A stretch of DNA of 64,000 nucleotides. Source: DATCHW01 sp963806045 (lineage in GTDB: Bacteria > Bacteroidota > Ignavibacteria > Tepidaquicellales > Tepidaquicellaceae). Positions 54,216 to 62,720 of the stretch are shown piece after piece; position 1 is the first letter of the stretch; each line of letters starts with the position of its first letter. The notes under the pieces were generated by a model. That model had not been told where the DNA came from, did not search any database, and saw nothing but the letters and a program-made list of their open reading frames with translations. A program made the translations under genes and the position numbers. The DNA lies in the NCBI GenBank assembly GCA_963806045.1, contig CAWDWP010000002.1, forward strand, positions 1-64,000, in the 5' to 3' direction.

Positions 54216-54947
54216 ATGGGGAATAATAAAATCAAAGGAAATTCAGTTTTGAGTGTTTTTAAAGTTCCATGGATCATTGATACTCAAAATGAAAAAATAA
54301 ATGCGAATTATTATAATTTACAGCATTTATTCGAGAGTGAGTTATTCATAAAAGACCCGGAATTTGATTCAGAAGCATCTCAGCAAATAAAATCCTTGTA
54401 CCAATATGCTTTAAAAATATCCAATGGAATATATGAACCTGAAGAACTACTTCATGATACTTTCATCAGGGCTTTCCGGTTTTATAATAAACATAATAAA
54501 CAAATTGAATTTGAGTCTTGGCTTAAAATGATAATGCGTAATCGTTTTATCAATCGATACCGTAAACTGAAACAAAGCACGAATGAAAAAAATCAGGAAT
54601 TAGAGATACTAAAAGAAAACATTATATCAAATTTAATAAACCCACTGTTAGCTGAGAATAATGAATTTCTTGCATTGTTAGATCTCGAAATAATTAAAAT
54701 TATTGCTTCATTTCAGAATGAATTTAAATCTGTAATTATACTTAAATACATAGAAGGATTCAATGAAGCAGAAATTTCGATTTTAATGGATTATTCAATA
54801 GATGAAGTTAAAGGTATTTTATTGGTAAGTAGAAATTATCTCCAGGGGAAACTCATTCATTTTGATAAATATTTTGAATTCGCAAAAGTAATTAAGTTAA
54901 ATAAATTAAAAAATACTGAACTTGTTCAAAAATCTGTAAACATGTAA
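54216..54947 (+). CDS. ECF-type RNA polymerase sigma factor
   Basis: This 243-residue sigma-70-family protein has region 2 in EPEELLHDTFIRAFRFYNKH followed by FESWLKMIMRNRFINRYRKL, and region 4 in SFQNEFKSVIILKYIEGFNE with AEISILMDYSIDEVKGILL. An N-terminal extension of about 55 residues precedes region 2. No anti-sigma gene is adjacent, so control may be by the extension or by expression level. A strong AAGGAG ribosome site sits 5 bases before the ATG. Its regulon is unknown; the radical-SAM gene downstream is a candidate target. Confidence 0.86.
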   Translation: MGNNKIKGNSVLSVFKVPWIIDTQNEKINANYYNLQHLFESELFIKDPEFDSEASQQIKSLYQYALKISNGIYEPEELLHDTFIRAFRFYNKHNKQIEFESWLKMIMRNRFINRYRKLKQSTNEKNQELEILKENIISNLINPLLAENNEFLALLDLEIIKIIASFQNEFKSVIILKYIEGFNEAEISILMDYSIDEVKGILLVSRNYLQGKLIHFDKYFEFAKVIKLNKLKNTELVQKSVNM

Positions 54948-55056
54948 ATAAAATACTTGGTTTGCAAATTTCCACCCTTTTTGACCCGCTTATAGTTCCA
55001 TAATAATCTCGAATGTTTATTCAATGTTTTTAAATGCGATTAATACTTATATTTAA

Positions 55057-56505
55057 ATGATGAAAGTACTTCTGGTAGCAAGCCCGAAAAATTATTTCGG
55101 AGTAGATATGTTTTTCAGAATTCCCAATTTGGGACTGTGCTCTATTGCAGGAAATATCGATAAGGATCTTGCGGATGTGTATGTGCTTGATTTACTTGTC
55201 TCGGGTAGAAACCCTGAAAAATACTTTACTAGTATTATTAAAAAAATGAATCCTGATATAATAGGGTTCAGTTCCATGATTTTTCAGTTTAAACAAATGC
55301 TATCTTTAGCAAAGTTGGCTAAATCCATATTACCGAATGTGATTGTTGTTTTCGGAGGTTATTATCCTACAATAGATTATGATGTGATAGCAGAAAAAGA
55401 TGAGATGAGGTATATAGATTTTCTAATTAGAGGGGAAGGTGAAATTTCATTCAATGAATTTCTAAAAGCATATAAAAATACAGGTGATTTCAGCGCAGTT
55501 CCGGGTCTTTCTTATAAAAATAATGGCACCGTTATTCATAATCCTTCCAAATGTCTTGCAAATCTCGATGAAATGAAATTCCCCAACCGAAGAGCAAGAT
55601 TGATAACAAAAGGATTTCATTGCATGGGATTCAAAGCAGATGTGATTGAAACATCAAGGGGTTGTACGTACGATTGCAATTTTTGTAGTATCGGAATGAT
55701 GTATGGAAAATCGTATAGGAAATATAAATTCGAAAGAGTTTTAGATGATATCAGAGATGCAAGAAGTCTCGGTGCGAAAGCCCTGATGATGACGGATGAT
55801 AATATAACTCTTGATGGAAAACGATTCAAAGAACTATGTGAAGCAATAAAAACTTCGGGACTTAAAGATATAAAATATCTTCTTCAGGCAAGCATCAGCG
55901 GAATAAAAAGAACTCCGGGGCTCGTTAAAGCAATGGCTGATGCAGGGATAAAATGGGTATTTCTTGGAATCGAAAATGCCCTTGAGTCTGCATTGGAATC
56001 GATGAACAAAGGAAATCAGTTTGAAATTGCTGATACCGTTGAAGTTATAAATGAATTAAGAGCTAACAAGATTATAGTAATAGGAGGATTCATTTTAGGT
56101 AATCCTGATGATAATGAACAATCATTACTCGCAAATTATGAATTTGCGAGGAAGTTGAAAATTGATTTGCCTGTATTTAATACTATTACACCTTATCCTA
56201 AAACTCCGATAAGGGCTGAACTGCTGGAAATGGGATTGATAACAAATCCTGATGATTACACCCGTTATGATTGCTGGGAAGTGAACGTAAAGACTAAACA
56301 CTTGTCGACAGAGCAGATTTATAAAATCAGGGATAAAATGAATACCCGTTATCCGGTAAAATCAGGTTCTATTTTCAATTTAATGAAAGAATTTCCGGCA
56401 TATTTTGCAAAGTTGATTCCTAAATGGATAATTATAAAACCATCTGATGTTATAAAAGTCGTTTATCACGGGTTTACTAAATCCCCACCACTGAATAATT
56501 TATAA
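55057..56505 (+). CDS. B12-binding-domain radical SAM protein
   Basis: This 482-residue protein has an N-terminal cobalamin-binding-like Rossmann domain (about residues 1-150: MKVLLVASPKN, IIGFSSMIFQFKQMLSLAK, VVFGGYYPTIDYD). The radical SAM core follows with the cluster motif ETSRGCTYDCNFCSIG (CxxxCxxC), VFLGIENALESALESMNKG and VIGGFILGNPDDNE. Such proteins carry out methylations and ring rearrangements on lipids, hopanoids and natural products. The substrate cannot be predicted. It follows the sigma factor by 109 bases and precedes the glycan cluster. Confidence 0.87.
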   Translation: MMKVLLVASPKNYFGVDMFFRIPNLGLCSIAGNIDKDLADVYVLDLLVSGRNPEKYFTSIIKKMNPDIIGFSSMIFQFKQMLSLAKLAKSILPNVIVVFGGYYPTIDYDVIAEKDEMRYIDFLIRGEGEISFNEFLKAYKNTGDFSAVPGLSYKNNGTVIHNPSKCLANLDEMKFPNRRARLITKGFHCMGFKADVIETSRGCTYDCNFCSIGMMYGKSYRKYKFERVLDDIRDARSLGAKALMMTDDNITLDGKRFKELCEAIKTSGLKDIKYLLQASISGIKRTPGLVKAMADAGIKWVFLGIENALESALESMNKGNQFEIADTVEVINELRANKIIVIGGFILGNPDDNEQSLLANYEFARKLKIDLPVFNTITPYPKTPIRAELLEMGLITNPDDYTRYDCWEVNVKTKHLSTEQIYKIRDKMNTRYPVKSGSIFNLMKEFPAYFAKLIPKWIIIKPSDVIKVVYHGFTKSPPLNNL

Positions 56506-56706
56506 TCGTTCTGATAACTCCACTGCAACATTCGATTATAGATTTAATCAATTATATGTCTTAAACTAATTTAAACTTGAAATTTATAATCTTAACAATT
56601 AAGTTTATTCTAAAGATACTATCGTAATCTAAATGGTATTTAATAATATATTTTAAAATACAAATTGAATATTTAATTATATAATTAATATGAAATTATT
56701 AACTAT

Positions 56707-58947
56707 ATGAAGCTGGCATTTATAGGGACATATCCACCTCAGAAATGCGGTATTGGTACATTTACAAATAACCTCCTGAAATCAATTGCTGAAAACTTGG
56801 GCTATGAAAGTTTGTTTCCGAATATTTCAGTAATTGCAGTAAGTGATATGGAACAGGATTATAATTATCCACCTGAAGTGACATTAGTAATTAACCGGAG
56901 TAACCAGCGTGATTATATAAGTGCGGCAAAGTATTTAAATTATAATAATTTTGATGCTTGTATTATTGAACACGAATTCGGGATTTTTGGAGGTGAAAGC
57001 GGAGTATATATACTCTCGCTTGTAAGCAGACTTGAAATTCCACTTATTGTAACATTTCATACAGTCATTAAAGAGCCTACGCACGTACAAAAAGTGATTG
57101 TTCAGGAATTAGCGAAGAAGTCCCATAAGATAATCGTAATGAGCAAAAGAGCAGTTGAATTTTTACTAAATATTTACAAAGTTTTAGGCGATAAAATTAA
57201 AATTATCGAACACGGCGTTCCTGTGAGCAAAGGATTCCGTACAGATGCTATACGTGAGAAATTTAATTTCGGGAATAATATTGTACTCTTCACTTTCGGT
57301 TTATTAAGCCGGAATAAAGGTATTGAAACGGTTATAAAAGCTTTACCTGCAATTGTTGAAAAACATAAAAATATTCTATACATCGTCCTTGGAAATACTC
57401 ACCCAAGTGTTTTAAGACACGATGGAGAGGAATACAGAGAATATTTAATTAGATTGGTGAAAGAGAACAATCTTGAAAAATATGTTTACTTTTATAAGAA
57501 CTTTATACCTGAAGAGCAATTGATGGAATATTTATATGCAATTGACATCTATATCACACCATATTTGAACGAAGCTCAGATAACAAGCGGAACATTGTCC
57601 TATGCTATTGGAGCCGGTACAGCTGTGATTTCAACTCCATACTGGCATGCACAGGAACTTCTAGCAGATGGGAGAGGATTGCTTTTTGATTTTCACGATC
57701 ATGAACAACTTACTAAAATACTTCTTGATTTACTTGATAATCAACACAAAATTGAGACACTTCGCGAAACCGCGTATGAATATGGACATAAACTCAGGTG
57801 GCCAAAAATCGGTGCTATTTACCTCATCGTTATAAAAGAAGCAATAAGTAAATTTGCATATCTTCAAAAAGAAAAGCAGACCATACTAGATCCGCTTTTA
57901 TTGCCGGATTTTTCTCTCGAACATATAAAAAATCTTACTGATGATACCGGCATTGTTCAACACGCTAAGTATGGAATCCCTAACCTGAAAGAAGGGTATT
58001 GTTTGGATGATAATGCTAGAGCACTATTAATGGTCACTATGGAATATTATACAAGAAATTCTAATGAATCTCTCAATCTGATGCCAATTTACCTCAGTTA
58101 CATTCATTATATGCAGAATGATGACGGGACTTTCAAAAACTTTTTAAGCTATAACAGAAATTATCTTGACCAAGTAGGCTCTGAGGATTCATTCGGGAGA
58201 ACAATATGGGCTTTGGGTTACACTATTTGTCATTCACCTAATGAATCTTATTTTTATATTAGTTTAGACATTTTTAACAAATCTGTTCCGAACTTTATTC
58301 ATTTAAAGCATATCAGAGGAATAGCAAATACTATTATTGGAATTTCTTATTATTTGAAGCATTTCCCGGATGATGAATCGGTGAAAAATATTTTAAGAAC
58401 TTTATCTCGAAAACTCGTAACTATTTATAAGAAAAATAAATCTGAGAACTGGAATTGGTTTGAAAACATTGTTACTTACGATAATGCCATTATTCCGCTT
58501 TCATTATTTGCAGCATTTAAAATCTTAAATGAAAATGATACACTAAGTGCCGCAATAGAGACAACAGCTTTTCTTGAAAAAATTACTTTGCAGAACAATT
58601 ATTTAAGTCCTGTGGGCAGCAATGGATGGTATCCTAAAAATGGAATATGTGCCAGATATGCCCAGCAATCAATTGATGTTATGGGGATGGTGATGCTTTT
58701 TTTCAAAGCTTATCAGGTTACGAAGGATAATACATACTTGGATAAAATGTTTACATCTTATATGTGGTATCTTGGAAAGAATGATTTGAATATTGCTGTT
58801 TATGATTTCAAATCAGGAGGTTGTAACGATGGACTTGAAGAGTACGGGGTAAATAAAAACAAAGGAGCCGAAAGCTCTCTTGCATATTTGATTTCACATC
58901 TGATTGTACTTAAATCATTTGAGCTTGAATATGAATATGAAAAATAA
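56707..58947 (+). CDS. GT4 glycosyltransferase fused to an alpha/alpha-barrel-like C-terminal domain
   Basis: Residues about 1-385 form a GT-B glycosyltransferase of family 4: MKLAFIGTYPPQKCGIGTFT, VTFHTVIKEPTHVQK, LFTFGLLSRNKGIETVIKAL, and the nucleotide-sugar site EAQITSGTLSYAIGAGTAVI. The C-terminal about 350 residues (TDDTGIVQHAKYGIPNL with EGYCLDDNARALLMVTMEY, then SFGRTIWALGY) look like a helical alpha/alpha-toroid glycosidase-like fold. It starts a plus-strand cluster with a GH130 gene 34 bases downstream and a second GT4. Joint synthesis and phosphorolysis of a mannose-containing glycan is plausible but inferred. Confidence 0.82.
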   Translation: MKLAFIGTYPPQKCGIGTFTNNLLKSIAENLGYESLFPNISVIAVSDMEQDYNYPPEVTLVINRSNQRDYISAAKYLNYNNFDACIIEHEFGIFGGESGVYILSLVSRLEIPLIVTFHTVIKEPTHVQKVIVQELAKKSHKIIVMSKRAVEFLLNIYKVLGDKIKIIEHGVPVSKGFRTDAIREKFNFGNNIVLFTFGLLSRNKGIETVIKALPAIVEKHKNILYIVLGNTHPSVLRHDGEEYREYLIRLVKENNLEKYVYFYKNFIPEEQLMEYLYAIDIYITPYLNEAQITSGTLSYAIGAGTAVISTPYWHAQELLADGRGLLFDFHDHEQLTKILLDLLDNQHKIETLRETAYEYGHKLRWPKIGAIYLIVIKEAISKFAYLQKEKQTILDPLLLPDFSLEHIKNLTDDTGIVQHAKYGIPNLKEGYCLDDNARALLMVTMEYYTRNSNESLNLMPIYLSYIHYMQNDDGTFKNFLSYNRNYLDQVGSEDSFGRTIWALGYTICHSPNESYFYISLDIFNKSVPNFIHLKHIRGIANTIIGISYYLKHFPDDESVKNILRTLSRKLVTIYKKNKSENWNWFENIVTYDNAIIPLSLFAAFKILNENDTLSAAIETTAFLEKITLQNNYLSPVGSNGWYPKNGICARYAQQSIDVMGMVMLFFKAYQVTKDNTYLDKMFTSYMWYLGKNDLNIAVYDFKSGGCNDGLEEYGVNKNKGAESSLAYLISHLIVLKSFELEYEYEK

Positions 58948-58981
58948 TTGATCTTAACGAAATAATTTTGAATTAAGACAT

Positions 58982-59911
58982 ATGTCACTAATAAAGCGTT
59001 ACAGTGAAAATCCCATTCTCACCAAGGATGATGTCCCCTATGAAGTTGCAACTGTACATAATGCAGGTGCGGTCAAGTTTGGAGATAAATACATTTTGCT
59101 CTTTCGTTCACACCTTTTAAATGGGCGAAGCGTCATTGGTATCGCTGAAAGCATTGATGGATTCAATTTCAGAGTTCGCAATGAACCATTTATGATTCCT
59201 TCGGAATTAGGAGAGTTTGAACTCTATGAAGAATATGGAGTTGAAGATCCAAGAATAACTTATTTAGATGGTGAATATCTTATTACTTATAGTGCTTATT
59301 CACGATATGGAGTTCGAATCGGACTTGCGAAAACGAAGGACTTTAAAACTGTCGAAAGATTTTCCCTCATAACTGAAGCCGATTATAGAAATGTTGTTAT
59401 TTTTCCTGAAAAGTTTAATGGTCTGTATGTTCGTCTCGATCGTCCTCATTCAGAAATTACTCCATGGTCAATTTGGATTTCATATTCACCTGATTTGAAG
59501 CATTGGGGAGATTCAAAAGTTATTATGCGTCCTGTTAAATATCATTGGGACGAAATGAAAATTGGTCCCGGAGCACCTCCTATTAAAACAAAAAAAGGAT
59601 GGTTAAGTATTTATCACGGAGTATTTCCTACGATGGATGGAAGTGTATACAGATTGGGTGTTGCATTACATGACTTAAATGACCCTTCATTAATTCTTGG
59701 AGTCGGAGACAAATGGATACTTCAACCCGAAGAAGTCTACGAAATAACAGGTTATGTCCACAATGTAGTTTTCACTTGTGGTGCTATACCGGAATCTGAC
59801 GGAATTGTCAAAATCTACTGGGGAGGTGCCGATAAAGTGATGTGTGTAGGAGAAGCTGTGTTGGATGAACTTGTTAATTATTGTTTAAAAGATTCTAGGG
59901 ATGCATTATGA
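58982..59911 (+). CDS. GH130-family mannoside phosphorylase-like protein
   Basis: This 309-residue five-bladed-propeller protein belongs to GH130, which phosphorolyses beta-linked mannosides and needs only one catalytic acid. The acid is the Asp in YGVEDPRITYLDGEYL. Other family landmarks are SENPILTKDDVPYE, RNVVIFPEKFNGLYVRLDRP, KIGPGAPPIKTKKGWLSIYH and VVFTCGAIPESDG. No signal peptide is present, so it works in the cytoplasm. The gene overlaps the following GT4 start by four bases. The exact oligosaccharide is unknown. Confidence 0.88.
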   Translation: MSLIKRYSENPILTKDDVPYEVATVHNAGAVKFGDKYILLFRSHLLNGRSVIGIAESIDGFNFRVRNEPFMIPSELGEFELYEEYGVEDPRITYLDGEYLITYSAYSRYGVRIGLAKTKDFKTVERFSLITEADYRNVVIFPEKFNGLYVRLDRPHSEITPWSIWISYSPDLKHWGDSKVIMRPVKYHWDEMKIGPGAPPIKTKKGWLSIYHGVFPTMDGSVYRLGVALHDLNDPSLILGVGDKWILQPEEVYEITGYVHNVVFTCGAIPESDGIVKIYWGGADKVMCVGEAVLDELVNYCLKDSRDAL

Positions 59912-60921
59912 AAGTCGCAATTTTATCTCCCGTTGTTTGGCGAACTCCTCCGCGAAATTATGGTCCATGGGAGCAGGTCGCTTCAAATATTGCAGAAGGG
60001 CTGGTTGAAAAGGGGATTGGCGTTACACTATTTGCAACCGGGGATTCTGTTACAAATGGTAAGCTGAATTTTATTATTGAAAAACCAACCGGTGAAAATC
60101 CTGAAGTGGACTATAAAGTATGTGAGTGTTCACATATTAGCTATATGATGGAATGTGCATCAAAATTTGATATTATTCATAACAACTATGACTTTCTCCC
60201 ACTCACTTATTCACGCCTGATAAAAACTCCGATGATAACTACCATTCACGGATTTTCTTCCCCAAAAATTATTCCTGTTTATAAAAGATACAATGATATC
60301 TGCTCGTATGTTTCAATAAGCAATTCTGATCGCAGCCCTGAGCTTGAATATATAACCACTATTTATAATGGCATTAATGAAAAAGAATTCACTTTTAAAG
60401 AGAAACATGGAGATTACCTTTTATTCTTCGGGCGAATTCATCATGAGAAAGGAACACACGAATGCATTCAGATTGCAAAGAAGTCAGGAATGAAATTGAT
60501 AATCGCAGGACTAATACAGGATGAAAAATATTTCAATGATAAAGTAAAACCATATTTAAACAATGAAGATATAATTTACGTTGGTAATGCGGATCCGACA
60601 AAAAGAAATAATCTCCTTGGTGGAGCCTATGCATTGCTCCATCCCATAAATTTTGAAGAACCTTTTGGCTTAAGTGTTGTTGAATCATTTTTTTGCGGAA
60701 CCCCTGTAGTTGCATTCAACAGAGGCTCGATGAAAGAATTGATATCGAATTGTAAAACAGGTTTCTTAGTATCGGATTTAAATGAAGCGGTCGAGTCAAT
60801 AAAATTTATTTCCGGAATCAAACGAATTGATTGCCGTATTTGGGCAGAAACAAATTTCACTCGCTCAATTATGACTGATAGGTATATCGATGTTTATAAA
60901 GAAATCCTTAGGACTAAATAA
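59908..60921 (+). CDS. GT4-family glycosyltransferase
   Basis: This 337-residue GT-B glycosyltransferase has the N-terminal SPVVWRTPPRNYGPWEQVAS, which is common in GT4 proteins near GH130 genes. The donor half is shown by DYLLFFGRIHHEKGTHECIQ and LLHPINFEEPFGLSVVESFF, with CGTPVVAFNRGSM after it. It overlaps the GH130 gene (ATGA) and is convergent with the second GH130. Donor sugar and acceptor are unknown; mannosyl transfer is the likeliest guess from neighbours. Confidence 0.87.
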   Translation: MKVAILSPVVWRTPPRNYGPWEQVASNIAEGLVEKGIGVTLFATGDSVTNGKLNFIIEKPTGENPEVDYKVCECSHISYMMECASKFDIIHNNYDFLPLTYSRLIKTPMITTIHGFSSPKIIPVYKRYNDICSYVSISNSDRSPELEYITTIYNGINEKEFTFKEKHGDYLLFFGRIHHEKGTHECIQIAKKSGMKLIIAGLIQDEKYFNDKVKPYLNNEDIIYVGNADPTKRNNLLGGAYALLHPINFEEPFGLSVVESFFCGTPVVAFNRGSMKELISNCKTGFLVSDLNEAVESIKFISGIKRIDCRIWAETNFTRSIMTDRYIDVYKEILRTK

Positions 60922-60974
60922 ATATTAAATGATTTGCTATTAGAAGTGACAGTAAACAAGAGAATGAATTTTAA

Positions 60975-62441
60975 TTAATCTTTCTCTTTTAGTTTCTCCA
61001 AAAGAATATTTATATTAACGGTTGCAAACGAAGATGCATAATCTGAAATTGCATAAGGGATTATCAGTTCATTATTTTGAATAATTGCTCCGCAAGAATA
61101 AACGACATTAGGAACATAACCTTCTCTTTCATCTTCGTTCGGGACAATCAATGGTTCTTTCAATGTTCCTATAACTTTTGTCGGATCTTTTAAATCAAGC
61201 AAAATAGCACCTATACAATACTTCCTTAGCTGGCCGACACCGTGTGTAATCACAAGCCATCCTTCCGATGTCTCAATCGGAGACCCGCAGTTGCCAATCT
61301 GAATTAATTCCCAGTTATATTTTGGTTCTAAAAGAAGTGTGGAAGAATCCCACAGTGTAACACTGTCCGAAAACATAATATAATGACTTATTCCATCAAT
61401 CCGTGAAAGCATTGCATATAGACCATTTATTTTCCTCGGGAAAAGTGCAAAATTCTTATCTCTTATACATTCACCATGGAACGGAAGATTCTTAAAATGG
61501 TAAAAATCTTTAGTTTCAATAAGTTTAGGAAGAATTGTGTAACCATCAAATGCAGTATAAGTTGCATAGTAAGTTATTTCTCCATTATCATCTATGAATT
61601 TTACAAATCTGGCATCTTCTATACCTTTGCTTTCCGTGCTGGAAACAGGGAAAATTACCCTTTCGGAAATATCTGTATCCTGGGAAAAAACTACTTCATA
61701 ATGTGATTTGGCAAGCCACATCATTTGTTTAATGGTTTTCTGCTGATCAAGATTAAGCTTTTTTGTATCACGGATAAAATTCACTAAATTTCTGAGTTCT
61801 GTATAACTAAAAAGTCCTCCCAGCTTTTCTAAAATATCTGTTGAAATATCATTATGAATTTCATGTTCCTGAAGGATAACAAGAAATTCTTTTTTGTTGA
61901 ATATATGATCTTTAATCATTTCTGCTTCTGCGACATAATTCCCTTTAGGATCAAAATAAATATTATTATTCTTGTCAATGATACCGCTTCTGAAAACTAT
62001 CGATGAAATATGACTTTCTCCTGTTGCTCTATAACTGACAATAATTCTTTTTTGTCCTTCTTCAAGCGATGTTTGATCAGGATGCTCCAGGATAGAGGGA
62101 TTGAACAATGCTGCAGACTCAATTGAATACTCCATAGTAAAAAAAGAACCAATTAAAAGTCGCTTTGATGATGACATTTTTTCAAGATTTGGGGAAATCT
62201 CATTTACAAAATGTGCTACTTTAGCAAAATTAGTCAGAAATATTTTTATGATATTTCTGTGTCTTTTTGCGAATTCTCTTAAAACCTGATCCAACGCAAT
62301 CTGGGCTTCTTGATCATTCATATTCAAAATCTTTGTAATAATGGATTTTGCTTTCAATTCAGTATGTTCAAAAAGTCTTGTTATAACCCTTTTTGAGTCA
62401 GGATAAAATCGTTCTTTCTTTCTGTTTACTGTTATTCTCAT
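60975..62441 (-). CDS. Long GH130-family phosphorylase-like protein
   Basis: This is the second GH130 member of the cluster, 488 residues with an N-terminal about 170-residue extension not found in the first. The catalytic Asp is in KGIEDARFVKFIDDNGEITY. Other signatures are FALFPRKINGLYAMLSRIDG, IQIGNCGSPIETSEGWLVIT with HGVG, and VVYSCGAIIQNNEL. It faces the rest of the cluster in convergent orientation and probably cleaves a related glycan. No signal peptide is seen. Confidence 0.86.
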   Translation of the reverse strand: MRITVNRKKERFYPDSKRVITRLFEHTELKAKSIITKILNMNDQEAQIALDQVLREFAKRHRNIIKIFLTNFAKVAHFVNEISPNLEKMSSSKRLLIGSFFTMEYSIESAALFNPSILEHPDQTSLEEGQKRIIVSYRATGESHISSIVFRSGIIDKNNNIYFDPKGNYVAEAEMIKDHIFNKKEFLVILQEHEIHNDISTDILEKLGGLFSYTELRNLVNFIRDTKKLNLDQQKTIKQMMWLAKSHYEVVFSQDTDISERVIFPVSSTESKGIEDARFVKFIDDNGEITYYATYTAFDGYTILPKLIETKDFYHFKNLPFHGECIRDKNFALFPRKINGLYAMLSRIDGISHYIMFSDSVTLWDSSTLLLEPKYNWELIQIGNCGSPIETSEGWLVITHGVGQLRKYCIGAILLDLKDPTKVIGTLKEPLIVPNEDEREGYVPNVVYSCGAIIQNNELIIPYAISDYASSFATVNINILLEKLKEKD

Positions 62442-62502
62442 TTAGTATTGATTCATCAATGTTTTTAACTTAATCTAATGAGTTGATAATTTAAATACAA
62501 AT

Positions 62503-62537
62503 ATAAAATATAAAATATAAAATATAAAATATAAAAC
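62503..62537. repeat. Five tandem copies of a 7-base AT repeat
   Basis: The unit ATAAAAT occurs four times exactly, plus a fifth copy with a final C. It lies in the intergenic region between the GH130 and cydA genes. It is a simple repeat prone to slippage, and nearby stretches are similarly AT-rich. Confidence 0.85.
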
Positions 62538-62720
62538 GAATTTATTGAATTTACCTTTAAATTGAAATTTAAAAAAAACAATTTGAAATTAAATCAGAAT
62601 ATTTAACATAATTCTGAAATTTTAAGTATTTTTGAAAGATAAATAATTGTACAATTTTTATTAAAATAATCAAAAATTATTAAATATTTAAATAAATAAC
62701 AGCAATGAAAATTTAATAAT

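Noticed and set aside
62442..62720. A gene in the AT-rich stretch before cydA
   Set aside because: Only simple repeats and scattered stops are present, and no frame of useful length exists.
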